Positions 1-7,375 of a stretch of DNA of 22,612 nucleotides are shown piece after piece. The notes under the pieces are model-generated. The model was not told where the DNA came from, ran no database searches, and saw nothing but the letters and a program-made list of their open reading frames with translations. The stretch comes from JAQGLW01 sp035995725. GTDB taxonomy: Bacteria; Pseudomonadota; Gammaproteobacteria; Burkholderiales; Burkholderiaceae_D. The position numbers and the translations under genes are program-made. The stretch is from the NCBI GenBank assembly GCA_035995725.1, contig DASYKE010000160.1, forward strand, positions 1 through 22,612, in the 5' to 3' direction. Each line of letters starts with the position of its first letter. The first letter of the stretch is position 1.

Positions 1-116
1 TATTCTACAAAGGCGAAGGTTGCCTGACCTATACCGGCGGGAACGCATTCGGCGGTGGCGAAAACGAACTGATCCGTATCATGGTAGCTTCCAAAGCGAC
101 TTGCATGGATAGCTAA
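1..116 (+). CDS. 3' end of an unrecognised protein (truncated by window edge)
   Basis: An open frame enters from the left edge (first full codon at base 3) and ends at a TAA at 114-116, giving 37 C-terminal residues. The tail is rich in glycine and aromatic residues (FYKGEG, TYTGGNAFGGGENEL) and has two cysteines, one near its start and one five residues from the end, which could form a disulfide as in exported or pilin-like proteins. That is only a suggestion. The frame is followed by a hairpin and a strong terminator, which fits the end of a real transcription unit. The family cannot be named from this fragment. Confidence 0.6.
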   Translation, partial: FYKGEGCLTYTGGNAFGGGENELIRIMVASKATCMDS

Positions 117-131
117 AGCCGAGCTGTAACT

Positions 132-153
132 CCGGCGCGAAAATTCGCGCCGG
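132..153. other. Perfect inverted repeat just after the first stop codon
   Basis: CCGGCGCGAA (132-141) and TTCGCGCCGG (144-153) are exact reverse complements two bases apart. As RNA this folds as an 8-bp GC-rich stem with a short A/U loop. It starts 16 bases after the stop. No T-run follows, so it may be an mRNA 3'-stabilising structure or a Rho-assisted stop rather than an intrinsic terminator. Confidence 0.5.
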
Positions 154-223
154 CTGCCTGTTCGAATCGAACGCACCAGCAGTGCGCTTGTTGATTCATC
201 GGGATATGCCGAGTTGAAAAAAT

Positions 224-257
224 AAACCCGTTGCGAAAAATTGCAGCGGGTTTTTTT
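224..257 (+). terminator. Rho-independent terminator of the leftmost gene
   Basis: An 11-bp stem, AAACCCGTTGC (224-234) with GCAGCGGGTTT (243-253) and one G-U pair, has an 8-base loop and runs into seven T residues (251-257). It is a textbook intrinsic terminator for plus-strand transcription and closes the unit that enters from the left edge. Confidence 0.87.
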
Positions 258-365
258 ACTGCTTGCGTAATGTTGTGACTGAGGTTGTGACTGAGGTCAA
301 AGATGGTGCGAGCGCAGATGCTACGCTTCCTTCGTATATCCGCTTTATTCATACGAGGACAAGTT

Positions 366-479
366 ATGCATCGCGCACCCACTCCCACGCCGGACGACGA
401 ACCGCCTCCGGAAGAACATCCAGTTCCGCGAGTGCCATCCCCTGAAGAAGATCCTGTGCCGGACCACAATCCAAGTTAA
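366..479 (+). CDS. Small proline-rich acidic protein, 37 residues
   Basis: ATG at 366 is preceded by GAGGA (355-359) at good spacing, and the frame ends with TAA at 477-479. The product is MHRAPTPTPDDEPPPEEHPV followed by a tail of the same kind: roughly one third proline, many Asp/Glu, no membrane segment and no signal peptide. Such a chain should be extended and disordered. It has an imperfect internal repeat of the type PDDEPPPEE...PSPEEDPVP. I do not recognise a function. The ribosome site and the sharp compositional bias favour a real small gene, but length alone cannot prove it. The glycine/serine-rich frame on the other strand is its mirror image and is not counted. Confidence 0.55.
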   Translation: MHRAPTPTPDDEPPPEEHPVPRVPSPEEDPVPDHNPS

Positions 480-971
480 TAACGCGCAATATCAGAGCAA
501 CTGCGCATGTATAAATGCACAGAATTGGGGCAAAGGACTGCGGCGTTTTTCAATGTCATGTTGCATTTCCTGTTCCAGAGATCGTTGATTTCAGGAACCG
601 ATTCTCATCGCACATCATCAGGTGATTGCCATGTCTCATTGCCGGCTGCATAAAACCAAATAAGGCAATGGACCGGCCGAAAGAAACGGCGGTCACTTCT
701 GCGGTTCGCAAATACAATCGATTTGTCTGGCGAAGATATTTGATGAATTAACAGCCGACAGGTCCGTCTGACGATAAAGCGCGATTTTGAGTTGCCGCAA
801 AAGGGGCACGTCCGTGGCGCAATAAACTTGAGCTAACCTGTTTGCGGCTTTTCTGTTTGAAAAATCTGGTTTTCATACCTGCACAGCAGGATTTTTTGAA
901 CAAAAATCTGCTCACAACGATTTTGCCAACGCGCTCACAATCAAACTTATTCATTTATTGCAGGAAGCCAA
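480..971. other. 492-bp gap before the DUF3606 gene
   Basis: No convincing coding frame is seen. The stretch holds several small inverted repeats: TGCGCAT/ATGCACA around 502-521 (one G-U), GACCGGCCG/CGGCGGTC at 671-694 (one bulge), and CCTGC-ACA-GCAGG at 878-890 followed by ATTTTTT, which resembles a weak terminator. A TATAAA box at 510-515 has no clear -35. An unannotated small RNA ending near 897 is possible but not supported beyond this. Confidence 0.4.
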
Positions 972-1148
972 ATGTCAGCCGATCTGAAAAACTATAACCC
1001 TCAAGGCAGTGTCGAACTGAATATCAATGATGCATCGGAAATCCGCCACTGGATCCAGCACTGGAACGTGACGGAAACCGAGCTTCGTAAAATAGTGGCC
1101 GAAGTCGGCACGGAAGTGGACGCGGTTCGCACAGCGTTGGGGAAGTGA
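972..1148 (+). CDS. DUF3606 family small protein, 58 residues
   Basis: ATG at 972 follows AGGAAG (962-967), and TGA is at 1146-1148. The 58-residue product shows the DUF3606 pattern: a short N-terminal tail, a hydrophilic strand (SVELNIND), then E-x-x-x-W-x-x-x-W (EIRHWIQHW), then a helix (ETELRKIVAEVG) and a C-terminal V-R-x-A-L. This family is common in Burkholderiales and rhizobia. Its function is unknown; the helix-turn-helix-like layout suggests nucleic-acid or protein binding, which is inference. The next gene starts four bases after the stop, so the two are probably co-transcribed. Confidence 0.8.
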   Translation: MSADLKNYNPQGSVELNINDASEIRHWIQHWNVTETELRKIVAEVGTEVDAVRTALGK

Positions 1149-1152
1149 ATAG

Positions 1153-1371
1153 ATGGCAGCCGTCACATACACCAAGGAAAACTGGAAGGCCGAAGCGGAT
1201 ATACAGCGATTGCCGGACGGTAAATTCCAGGGAGTTGTATTGATTACCCGCATGGGTGCCCCCCCGATCGACGACGAGCGCCCCCGTACTGTCAACACGG
1301 TATCCGAAACGCCGGAAGAAGCGCTGGAAGAAGCGAAAGCATTGGCGCACCGAATACTCGGAGATTTATGA
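1153..1371 (+). CDS. Conserved-looking hypothetical protein, 72 residues, paired with DUF3606
   Basis: ATG at 1153 lies four bases after the DUF3606 stop, with GGGAAG (1140-1145) as a plausible ribosome site inside the end of the upstream gene. The product begins MAAVTYTKENWKAEADIQRL, continues with a probable beta-hairpin (GKFQGVVLITRMG), and ends in an acidic helix (SETPEEALEEAKALAHRIL). That pattern, strands then a helix, suits a small single-domain cytoplasmic protein. I do not recognise the family. A perfect hairpin follows directly, so this is probably the last gene of a two-gene unit. Confidence 0.65.
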   Translation: MAAVTYTKENWKAEADIQRLPDGKFQGVVLITRMGAPPIDDERPRTVNTVSETPEEALEEAKALAHRILGDL

Positions 1372-1378
1372 GCACCAG

Positions 1379-1402
1379 TCGGCTGTCCGCACGGACAGCC
1401 GA
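1379..1402. terminator. Perfect 11-bp hairpin at convergent gene ends
   Basis: TCGGCTGTCCG (1379-1389) and CGGACAGCCGA (1392-1402) are exact reverse complements. The hairpin begins seven bases after the stop of the 72-residue gene and lies downstream of the MATE gene on the other strand, so it could end transcription from both sides. No clean T-run follows on the plus strand, so intrinsic termination is not certain. Confidence 0.5.
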
Positions 1403-1427
1403 TTGTGCGATCGGTGCGCCGAAGGCT

Positions 1428-1460
1428 GAATTGTTTTCGAATTGTTCTCGAATTGTTCTT
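1428..1460. repeat. Three tandem 11-bp repeats
   Basis: GAATTGTTTTC, GAATTGTTCTC and GAATTGTTCTT follow each other without gaps at 1428-1438, 1439-1449 and 1450-1460, with one or two differences between units. The array ends four bases before the stop codon of the minus-strand MATE gene, so it forms the start of that gene's 3' untranslated region. No function is known. Confidence 0.75.
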
Positions 1461-1464
1461 ATTA

Positions 1465-2835
1465 TTAGCCGTGCCTGGCTGTCCTCCGTTGCACCAGGCG
1501 CAGATACCATAGCAAACCTGCGGCCACCAAGGCCAGGCTTATGCTGTTGCCCAGCCAAAAACCCGCTGCGCCGCGTATCGCTGCAGGAGCCCAGCCGAAC
1601 GGATCCAGACCGAGCACGTACCCGCCACCCAGGCCAACGCCCCATAACGCGATCGCATAAATCAGCGTCGGCACCACCGCAATCTTGTAAGCTCTCAACA
1701 CAAAGGCGGCGGTTACCTGAATCGCATCGAATAACTGATAAAACGCAATGAACGGAAAAAGAGGCATGGCGGCGGCAATAATCGCCTCGTTCGGCGTATA
1801 GGCATGCACGATGGCATCGCGTGCCAGCCATACGATGAGGCCGATTGCGGTCGCCAGCACTGCCGCCAGCCGAATCCCGGTGTTACCGATGCGGCGGGCG
1901 GTTTCCGGTTCGCGTGCGCCAATCGATTGCGCCACCAGCGCGCCGGTTGCACTGGCGATCGACAATGGCAGCATGTATAGCACGGTAGCAAAATTCGATA
2001 CGATCTGATGCCCTGCCACCGCCGTTTCGCCAAGCCGCGCGATGAATAGCGCCATGAATGTAAATGCGGTCACTTCGATCAAATAGCTCAATCCCATTGG
2101 GATACCGAGCTTGAGAAGGGCACGCTGCGTCGGCCATCGCGGGGCAACGAAACCGGTGCCGAACAGGCCGAAGGCACGGTAAAACGGTACGGTGCGCAAA
2201 ATCGCCCATCCGATCAGCAGCGAAATCCATGCGATCACCGCAGTCGCCATTGCACAGCCCGGGCCGCCGAATGCGGGCAGGCCTGAACCACCGAAGATGA
2301 ATAGCGCGTTGAGCGGTACTTTCAGCAGCAACGCAGCGATCTGGATCGCCATCACCATTTTAGGTCGCGCCAACGCCATATTGAGTGCGGCGTAAATGCG
2401 AAAACCAAGTGTGGCAGGCAATGCAAGCGCGAGAATACGCAGGTAGAGCGTCGCTTTTTCGGCAAGTTCGGGCGACGCATGCGCCACGGAGAGCAGCGGT
2501 TGCGGAAACAGCAGCAACAGGCAACCGATGCATGACAGGAAAAGCGCGAGCCAGGTTCCCTGCTTGACTTCAAATCCGATCGCATCGAATCGCCGTGCGC
2601 CGAACAATTGCCCGATCACCGGCAAGAGCGCCTGCAGCACACCGACCAACCCGACGAAGATGCTGACGTAGATCGATGCGCCCAGCGCCAGCGCCGCCAG
2701 ATCGGTTGCCGAAAAGCGCGACGTCATCGCTGTGTCGATCACGCCGTTTGCAATCACAGCCAGTTGCCCGACAAGAATCGGCCATGCGAGGGCGGCAATG
2801 CGGACCGCATGACCGCGTGGTCCTTGTCCCGCCAT
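1465..2835 (-). CDS. MATE family multidrug/toxin exporter (NorM-like)
   Basis: This 456-residue, almost entirely hydrophobic protein has the length and twelve-helix layout of MATE transporters, which expel drugs or toxic metabolites in exchange for Na+ or H+ across the inner membrane. Family signs include the opening segment (IAALAWPILVGQLAVIANGV, then DTAMTSRFSATDLAALALG), the loop PVIGQLFGARR, and in the second half GHQIVSNFATVLYMLPLS followed by VAQSIGAREPETARR. The internal twofold repeat of the family is apparent. The ATG shares a base with the stop codon of the upstream glycosyltransferase (TAATG), so translation is probably coupled and the start is well fixed. Substrates cannot be predicted. 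Three 11-bp repeats follow the stop. Confidence 0.9.
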   Translation of the reverse strand: MAGQGPRGHAVRIAALAWPILVGQLAVIANGVIDTAMTSRFSATDLAALALGASIYVSIFVGLVGVLQALLPVIGQLFGARRFDAIGFEVKQGTWLALFLSCIGCLLLLFPQPLLSVAHASPELAEKATLYLRILALALPATLGFRIYAALNMALARPKMVMAIQIAALLLKVPLNALFIFGGSGLPAFGGPGCAMATAVIAWISLLIGWAILRTVPFYRAFGLFGTGFVAPRWPTQRALLKLGIPMGLSYLIEVTAFTFMALFIARLGETAVAGHQIVSNFATVLYMLPLSIASATGALVAQSIGAREPETARRIGNTGIRLAAVLATAIGLIVWLARDAIVHAYTPNEAIIAAAMPLFPFIAFYQLFDAIQVTAAFVLRAYKIAVVPTLIYAIALWGVGLGGGYVLGLDPFGWAPAAIRGAAGFWLGNSISLALVAAGLLWYLRLVQRRTARHG

Positions 2836-4550
2836 TACTTCACTCGTCGATAAAGGCGGAATCGTTCATCGCGATCGGATGGGCGGCGCCCCTCCCATAA
2901 CAGCTGCCAGCGGCCATCGAATTCCTGCAAATTCCGTGCGCTGTTTTTTTTGTCGACGCTATCCTGCAACAGCAGAAAGTCACAACCGCCTTCATTGAAC
3001 GCCGCGAAATCGACGTGGCCGAAATAGGCAAACGACGCACGTTGCGCCGGACCGACATTGGTGTCGACACAATAGCGCACCGGCGGAAGTTTGCTTGCGA
3101 TTTGCTCAGCCACTCCCGCATAGCTCTTGCCATAATTCAGCCAGGGCAGCCACAGCGTCATCAGCAACAGCCAGCATAGAATTACGCCGCCCGTTGACAG
3201 CACCACTGCGCGCCACAATACGGAGGGCCGGCGCGAAACGCGCCAATGAACCAGCATGATCCAGCCGATCGTGGCGGAGGCGGCAATCAGAAGGGCCATC
3301 AAATTGAACTCGGGTTTGTATCCCGGTGCAAGCTTGAATGCATTTTTCGCGATTTGGGCCGGCCAACCGGTTTGTTTTGCAATCCAGCCGACCCAGATGA
3401 AGGCAGCGCAGGTAGTCAGGGTCATTACCGAGAACCAGTCGACCGCATTGATCGCACCCCGCTTCATGGTCGGCAAGCCGAACGCCGCGAGGATTGCCAG
3501 CGGCGGCAACAGAGGCAGCAAAATGCTTTCTTCCAAATGAGGATTGAATATTGCCAGTACGATAAACGCCGCAAAAAAAGTAATCGGCAATACGATATGC
3601 AGCGCGTTGAATTGCTTGCGCCACGCATACACCGCCCATCCGGCAAAAGGCCAGGCCGGCCAGGAGAACCAGATACCGTACCTCAGTAAATATATCAGCT
3701 TGTCCCAGGACGGCCAGCCGAACTGGCCGCGATTCCATGCCATCCATCCATCCAAAGGCGAGCCGTTGGAAGGATGCGCCAAATGAATTGCCAGCGGCCA
3801 TGCTGCGGCCACGATCAATGCAACAGGCAGTGCAACCAGGATCAGGCGCAACGCGACCTTCTTTTCCCGCATTGCCGCCAGCACGACCAATCCAAGCCAT
3901 AGCACCAGCGGAACAGGCCAGCCGCGTGTCAGCACCAGCAAGCCCAGCGTCACGCCGACCATCGATGCGGCCTGCATCGAATATGACTCGAACAAGCGCA
4001 CGGCCGCATACAAGGCGAAAGCGACCAGTGAAATCTGCAGTGCTTCGGCGCTGGTCTGATGGCTGTGCAACAGCAATCCGAGGCAGCCCAGATAAATCAG
4101 CAATGCGCCGTCAGCCAGCGTACGGCCGAAATCCTTCGGCTCGGGCTGGCCGCCGAACGCGAGCCTCAGAGGTTGCGCCTCTGCGCGCCGCCCGAGCAGG
4201 TAAGTCGCATACCAGACCGACAGCGAGCCGATCAAAAACACGCCGATCGTGGAGATACGGGCCGCCAGTGCATCGCCCAGCGGTCCGCCGAACAGTTTGA
4301 TGAAAATTGCGCCGAGCCAGAACGCGAGCGGCCCTTCGTCCGGCATCGGCAAGCCGACGATATGCGGTGACAGCCAGTCGTTCAACCCGCCGTGCGCCAT
4401 CGTCCACATGATGCCGAAACCCGCCGCATCGTCGGTTTTCCACGGGTCGCGGCGGACCATGCCGGGAAGGATATACAGCAGACACAGCGCAACCAGTCCC
4501 CAGCGCGGAAGCGCAAGCGTGGCGGAAGCGGGGAGGCGGACAGGCTTCAT
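2835..4550 (-). CDS. GT39/ArnT-like membrane glycosyltransferase
   Basis: The product has about 571 residues with many membrane helices, as in the ArnT/PMT family, which transfers a sugar from a polyprenyl-phosphate donor to lipid A, glycan or protein on the periplasmic face. After the first helix comes GMVRRDPWKTDDA, matching the conserved acidic periplasmic loop of ArnT-type enzymes. The C-terminal 100 residues form a soluble domain (PVRYCVDTNVGPAQRASFAY). I chose the ATG at 4550 because the membrane part starts right after it and the 35-residue extension to 4655 is polar and unlike family N-termini; there is no strong ribosome site, so the start is uncertain. The stop overlaps the MATE start by one base. 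The acceptor is unknown, and no arn biosynthesis genes are present, so ArnT itself is not claimed. Confidence 0.82.
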   Translation of the reverse strand: MKPVRLPASATLALPRWGLVALCLLYILPGMVRRDPWKTDDAAGFGIMWTMAHGGLNDWLSPHIVGLPMPDEGPLAFWLGAIFIKLFGGPLGDALAARISTIGVFLIGSLSVWYATYLLGRRAEAQPLRLAFGGQPEPKDFGRTLADGALLIYLGCLGLLLHSHQTSAEALQISLVAFALYAAVRLFESYSMQAASMVGVTLGLLVLTRGWPVPLVLWLGLVVLAAMREKKVALRLILVALPVALIVAAAWPLAIHLAHPSNGSPLDGWMAWNRGQFGWPSWDKLIYLLRYGIWFSWPAWPFAGWAVYAWRKQFNALHIVLPITFFAAFIVLAIFNPHLEESILLPLLPPLAILAAFGLPTMKRGAINAVDWFSVMTLTTCAAFIWVGWIAKQTGWPAQIAKNAFKLAPGYKPEFNLMALLIAASATIGWIMLVHWRVSRRPSVLWRAVVLSTGGVILCWLLLMTLWLPWLNYGKSYAGVAEQIASKLPPVRYCVDTNVGPAQRASFAYFGHVDFAAFNEGGCDFLLLQDSVDKKNSARNLQEFDGRWQLLWEGRRPSDRDERFRLYRRVK

Positions 4551-4660
4551 GTGGAAGAAGTATTGTGATTTGTAATTGTGTGATTCGGCGTTATTGTGCC
4601 GCAAAAGGTTGCGGCGGTGTGGCTCCGTTCGCGCCGCGCTGTTGGGTATGCGCACGGATA

Positions 4661-4689
4661 AATAAAAAAGGCAGCCGCAGCTGCCTTTT
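4661..4689 (-). terminator. Terminator of rpmE2
   Basis: AAAAGGCAGC (4666-4675) and GCTGCCTTTT (4680-4689) form a perfect 10-bp stem with a CGCA loop. Read on the minus strand it ends in TTTTTTATTTA, a good intrinsic terminator 17 bases after the rpmE2 stop. It separates rpmE2 from the glycosyltransferase/MATE pair, which therefore needs its own promoter. Confidence 0.85.
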
Positions 4690-4706
4690 GAAACGAAGCG
4701 ACAGAA

Positions 4707-4973
4707 TCAGCCTGCAGCTTGTGTCTTGGAACCGCGCGTACCGAACTTCTGGCGGAATTTTTCCACACGGCCGGCGGTATCGACAATCTTGTGCTTCCCG
4801 GTGTAGAACGGGTGCGATTCGGACGACACCTCGATCTTAACGAGCGGATAATCCTTGCCCTCGAACTTTATCGTTTCGCGGGTTTGCAAGGTCGAGCGGG
4901 TGATGAATTTGAAATCGCAGGATAAATCGTGGAACACGACATCGCGATAATTCGGGTGTATGCCTTCTTTCAT
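4707..4973 (-). CDS. rpmE2: 50S ribosomal protein L31, type B (zinc-independent)
   Basis: The 88-residue product begins MKEGIHPNYRDVVFHDLSCD and continues with FITRSTLQT, the interval IKFEGKDYPLVKIEVSSESH, PFYTGKHKIVDTAGRVEKF. These are hallmarks of the type B L31 protein of the large subunit. It lacks the CxxC zinc motifs of type A L31; only one cysteine is present. The ATG at 4973 is chosen over one nine codons upstream because GAGG lies just before it on the minus strand and family members start MKEGIHP or MKxGIHP. No Zur-like operator was recognised, which fits a constitutive gene. A strong terminator follows. Confidence 0.95.
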   Translation of the reverse strand: MKEGIHPNYRDVVFHDLSCDFKFITRSTLQTRETIKFEGKDYPLVKIEVSSESHPFYTGKHKIVDTAGRVEKFRQKFGTRGSKTQAAG

Positions 4974-5070
4974 GTTTGCCTCAAATAATTTGGTAGCCAA
5001 TCGCCACTTCGTCGGTCGTCTTGCTTCCTGACCCGATTGCCGATCACTTGCCGGGGGTGATAAAACAAAA

Positions 5071-5076
5071 ATTATA
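5071..5076 (-). promoter_or_regulatory. Possible -10 box for rpmE2
   Basis: On the minus strand the sequence is a perfect TATAAT, about 100 bases upstream of the rpmE2 ATG, inside an A/T-rich patch. The -35 region at 17-18 bp spacing is poor, so the assignment is tentative. Confidence 0.4.
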
Positions 5077-5174
5077 CAATAGAATCATGGCTTTGCGCCA
5101 TTGTTAATGCGTATCTTAATGCGTGTTGCGCGATTGCTGCGCTAATATGGCCACTGTCAAACAAAGGAAAATGC

Positions 5175-5807
5175 GTGGCAAATGGTATTCAGGGAGGCAT
5201 GAGCGCATTGTTGCAGACAGTCGAGGTGTGCGGGATTGTCGCTTTCGCATGCTCCGGCTTTATAGAGGCACATCGCAAGCAGATGGACCCGGTGGGCGTA
5301 TTTACCGTCGCTTTCATTACCGCATTTGGCGGCGGCACCTTGCGCGATCTGTTGCTGGACCGGCGGCCTTTGTTCTGGGTCGAGCATCAGGAATACACCT
5401 TGCTGGTGTTCTTGCTGGCGCTGGTTGCGGTTCCCTTTGTCAGCCATCTTCGTTCTTCTGCAGCGGAAAAAACCATCATCGTCGCCGATGCCTTCGGACT
5501 TGGCCTGTTCAGCGCGGTCGGGGCATCGCTCGCGCAAGAAGCACGGATGCCGATTTTCGTCAGTGCGATGATGGGCGTGATGACTGGTATTTCCGGGGGG
5601 GTGTTGCGGGATGTGCTATGCAACGAGATTCCGCTGGTATTTCGGCGCGGCCAGCTTTATGCCACCTGTTCTTTCGCGGGCTGCTGGGTTTATTTGCTGC
5701 TGAACTGGCTACATGCGCCGCAGGCGGTCGCACTTGGTTCAAGCATTTTGCTGACATCGGCGATGCGCCTGCTTGCGGTGCGCTTCGATTTGAGGCTGCC
5801 GGGATAG
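5175..5807 (+). CDS. TRIC/YicG family (UPF0126) membrane channel protein
   Basis: The 210-residue inner-membrane protein has seven likely helices built as two repeats. The two glycine-rich signatures are FGGGTLRDLLLDRRP (51-65) and ISGGVLRDVLCNEIP (139-153), the paired motif of bacterial TRIC-type channels, which form cation-conducting trimers in the structures known. I chose GTG at 5175, preceded by AAAGGAAA (5163-5170); the ATG at 5199 is also possible, but its AGGGAGG lies only one base away, too close for a good ribosome site. The gene stands alone between rpmE2 (divergent) and rho (convergent). The physiological ion is unknown. Confidence 0.88.
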   Translation: MANGIQGGMSALLQTVEVCGIVAFACSGFIEAHRKQMDPVGVFTVAFITAFGGGTLRDLLLDRRPLFWVEHQEYTLLVFLLALVAVPFVSHLRSSAAEKTIIVADAFGLGLFSAVGASLAQEARMPIFVSAMMGVMTGISGGVLRDVLCNEIPLVFRRGQLYATCSFAGCWVYLLLNWLHAPQAVALGSSILLTSAMRLLAVRFDLRLPG

Positions 5808-5838
5808 GTTCCAGGCAAAAGGGCGCGCGTGCAGCAAC

Positions 5839-5962
5839 GCCGTTCAGTCAAGAGAAAATCCGTTCGCCCCGAGTAGCCCTTCGGCGTATCGGGGGGTAGC
5901 AGAACCAGCATTGCTTCGATACGTTGCGCTACCGAGGACAAGCGGAGGCTTGACTGAACGGC
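5839..5962. repeat. 124-bp interrupted inverted repeat between convergent genes
   Basis: GCCGTTCAGTCAAG (5839-5852) and CTTGACTGAACGGC (5949-5962) are exact 14-bp reverse complements enclosing about 96 bases. Inside, CCCCGA (5867-5872) and TCGGGG (5889-5894) form a second hairpin around AGCCCTTCGGCG. The sequence style (TTCGCCC...GAGTAGCCCTTCGGCG, TTCGATACG) recalls the intergenic palindromic repeats common in beta- and gammaproteobacteria. It lies between the TRIC gene and rho, where it may also act as a two-way terminator. Confidence 0.65.
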
Positions 5963-6001
5963 ATCAGCGCACCTGCCTTTTACCGTCGTCCGGCAACAGG
6001 T

Positions 6002-7267
6002 TTATGAATTGCCGCGTCGCATCATGTCGAAGAATTCGGCATTATTTTTCGTCGACTTCATCTTGTCGAGGATGAATTCCATTGCTTCGATCTCATCCAT
6101 ACCATACAGCAGCTTGCGCAGCACCCAGATTTTCTGCAACTGGTCGGGTTTGATCAGCAATTCCTCGCGGCGGGTGCCGGACTTGTTCAGGTTGATGGAA
6201 GGGTAGACGCGCTTTTCGGCCAGACGGCGCTCGAGATGCACTTCCATGTTGCCGGTACCTTTGAATTCTTCGTAAATCACGTCATCCATGCGACTGCCGG
6301 TTTCGATCAGTGCAGTGGCGATGATGGTCAGCGAACCGCCTTCTTCGATGTTGCGTGCCGCACCGAAGAAGCGTTTTGGGCGCTGCAGCGCATTGGCATC
6401 GACGCCGCCGGTCAGCACCTTGCCCGATGCCGGGATCACGGTGTTGTACGCGCGCGCCAGGCGGGTGATCGAATCGAGCAGGATGACGACATCCTTTTTC
6501 ATTTCGACCAGGCGCTTGGCTTTTTCAAGCACCATTTCAGCCACTTGCACGTGACGGGTCGCCGGTTCGTCGAAGGTCGATGCGACGACTTCGCCGCGCA
6601 CCGAGCGTTGCATCTCCGTCACCTCTTCGGGACGCTCATCGATCAGCAGCACGATGAGCGTCGTGTCCGGATGATTGGTCGTAATCGCGTGCGCAATATG
6701 CTGCAGCATTACCGACTTGCCGGACTTGGGCGAAGCGACCAGCAGACCGCGCTGCCCTCTGCCGATTGGCGCAATCATGTCGATGATGCGTCCGGTAATG
6801 TTTTCTTCGCCGCGCATTTCGCGTTCAAGAGTCATCACCCGGTTCGGATGCAGCGGGGTCAGGTTCTCAAACAAGATCTTGTGCTTGGAGGCTTCCGGCG
6901 ATTCGCCGTTGACCTTGTCGACCTTGACCAGTGCAAAGTAGCGTTCGCCGTCTTTCGGGGTACGCACTTCGCCTTCGATCGAATCGCCGGTGTGCAGATT
7001 AAATCGCCGGATTTGCGATGGCGAGATATAGATGTCGTCGGTGGACGCCATGTAGCTGGCATCAGGCGAGCGCAGGAATCCAAAGCCGTCGGGCAGGACT
7101 TCCAGCGCGCCATCGCCGAAAATTTGTTCGCCTGATTTCGCGCGCTTTTTCAGGATCGCGAACATCAGTTCCTGTTTGCGCAGCCGTGCCGCGTTGTCGA
7201 TATCGAGACCGATCGCCATTTCCAATAAGGCTGAGACGTGTAACGCCTTGAGTTCAGATAAGTGCAT
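6002..7267 (-). CDS. rho: Transcription termination factor Rho
   Basis: The 421-residue protein aligns by motif position with E. coli Rho (419). It has an N-terminal helical domain (1-45), the RNA-binding cold-shock-like domain with GALEVLPDGFGFLRSPDASY (53-72), and the RecA-like ATPase. The Walker A loop is ASPKSGKS (178-185), the catalytic glutamate is E211 in LLIDERPEEV, the Walker B aspartate is D265 in VILLDSITRLARAYN, and the Q-loop region is VIPASGKVLTGGVD (277-290). Rho is a ring hexamer that binds C-rich nascent RNA and releases it from RNA polymerase. The gene lies downstream of trxA on the same strand, a widespread arrangement; a GC hairpin in the 108-bp spacer may adjust read-through. 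The ribosome site before ATG 7267 is weak. Confidence 0.97.
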   Translation of the reverse strand: MHLSELKALHVSALLEMAIGLDIDNAARLRKQELMFAILKKRAKSGEQIFGDGALEVLPDGFGFLRSPDASYMASTDDIYISPSQIRRFNLHTGDSIEGEVRTPKDGERYFALVKVDKVNGESPEASKHKILFENLTPLHPNRVMTLEREMRGEENITGRIIDMIAPIGRGQRGLLVASPKSGKSVMLQHIAHAITTNHPDTTLIVLLIDERPEEVTEMQRSVRGEVVASTFDEPATRHVQVAEMVLEKAKRLVEMKKDVVILLDSITRLARAYNTVIPASGKVLTGGVDANALQRPKRFFGAARNIEEGGSLTIIATALIETGSRMDDVIYEEFKGTGNMEVHLERRLAEKRVYPSINLNKSGTRREELLIKPDQLQKIWVLRKLLYGMDEIEAMEFILDKMKSTKNNAEFFDMMRRGNS

Positions 7268-7343
7268 AGTGTGTGTCCCGGGATGGGAAAGTAATAGGTG
7301 GGGGAGGGAACTGCGTGGTGTACGTGGTGTATTAACTGGAGAA

Positions 7344-7367
7344 GCAGCGGTGCGAGCGCACCGCTGC
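7344..7367 (-). terminator. Hairpin between trxA and rho
   Basis: GCAGCGGTGC (7344-7353) and GCACCGCTGC (7358-7367) form a perfect 10-bp stem with a GAGC loop, eight bases after the trxA stop on the minus strand. The sequence after it (TTCTCCAGTTAATAC) has no long T-run. It could be a leaky terminator, or a processing or stability structure at the trxA 3' end. Confidence 0.55.
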
Positions 7368-7375
7368 AGCTGATA

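Noticed and set aside
113..469. Glycine/serine-rich minus-strand frame
   Set aside because: Its low-complexity part is the complement of proline and acidic codons in the plus-strand 37-residue ORF, and it runs across a strong plus-strand terminator.
748..954. 68-codon minus-strand frame in the left gap
   Set aside because: No ribosome site, no pattern, and it overlaps small dyads and the likely promoter region of the DUF3606 gene.
3106..3900. 264-codon minus-strand frame inside the GT39 gene
   Set aside because: An alternate frame of the glycosyltransferase; the true frame has membrane helices and the DPWKTDDA motif.
5123..5899. 258-codon plus-strand frame overlapping the TRIC gene
   Set aside because: Arginine/cysteine-rich out-of-frame product; the overlapping 210-residue frame has clear TRIC motifs.
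6236..7135. 299-codon open frame antisense to rho
   Set aside because: It is the mirror of a highly conserved gene whose codon bias leaves the opposite frame open; no ribosome site and an implausible histidine/arginine-rich composition.
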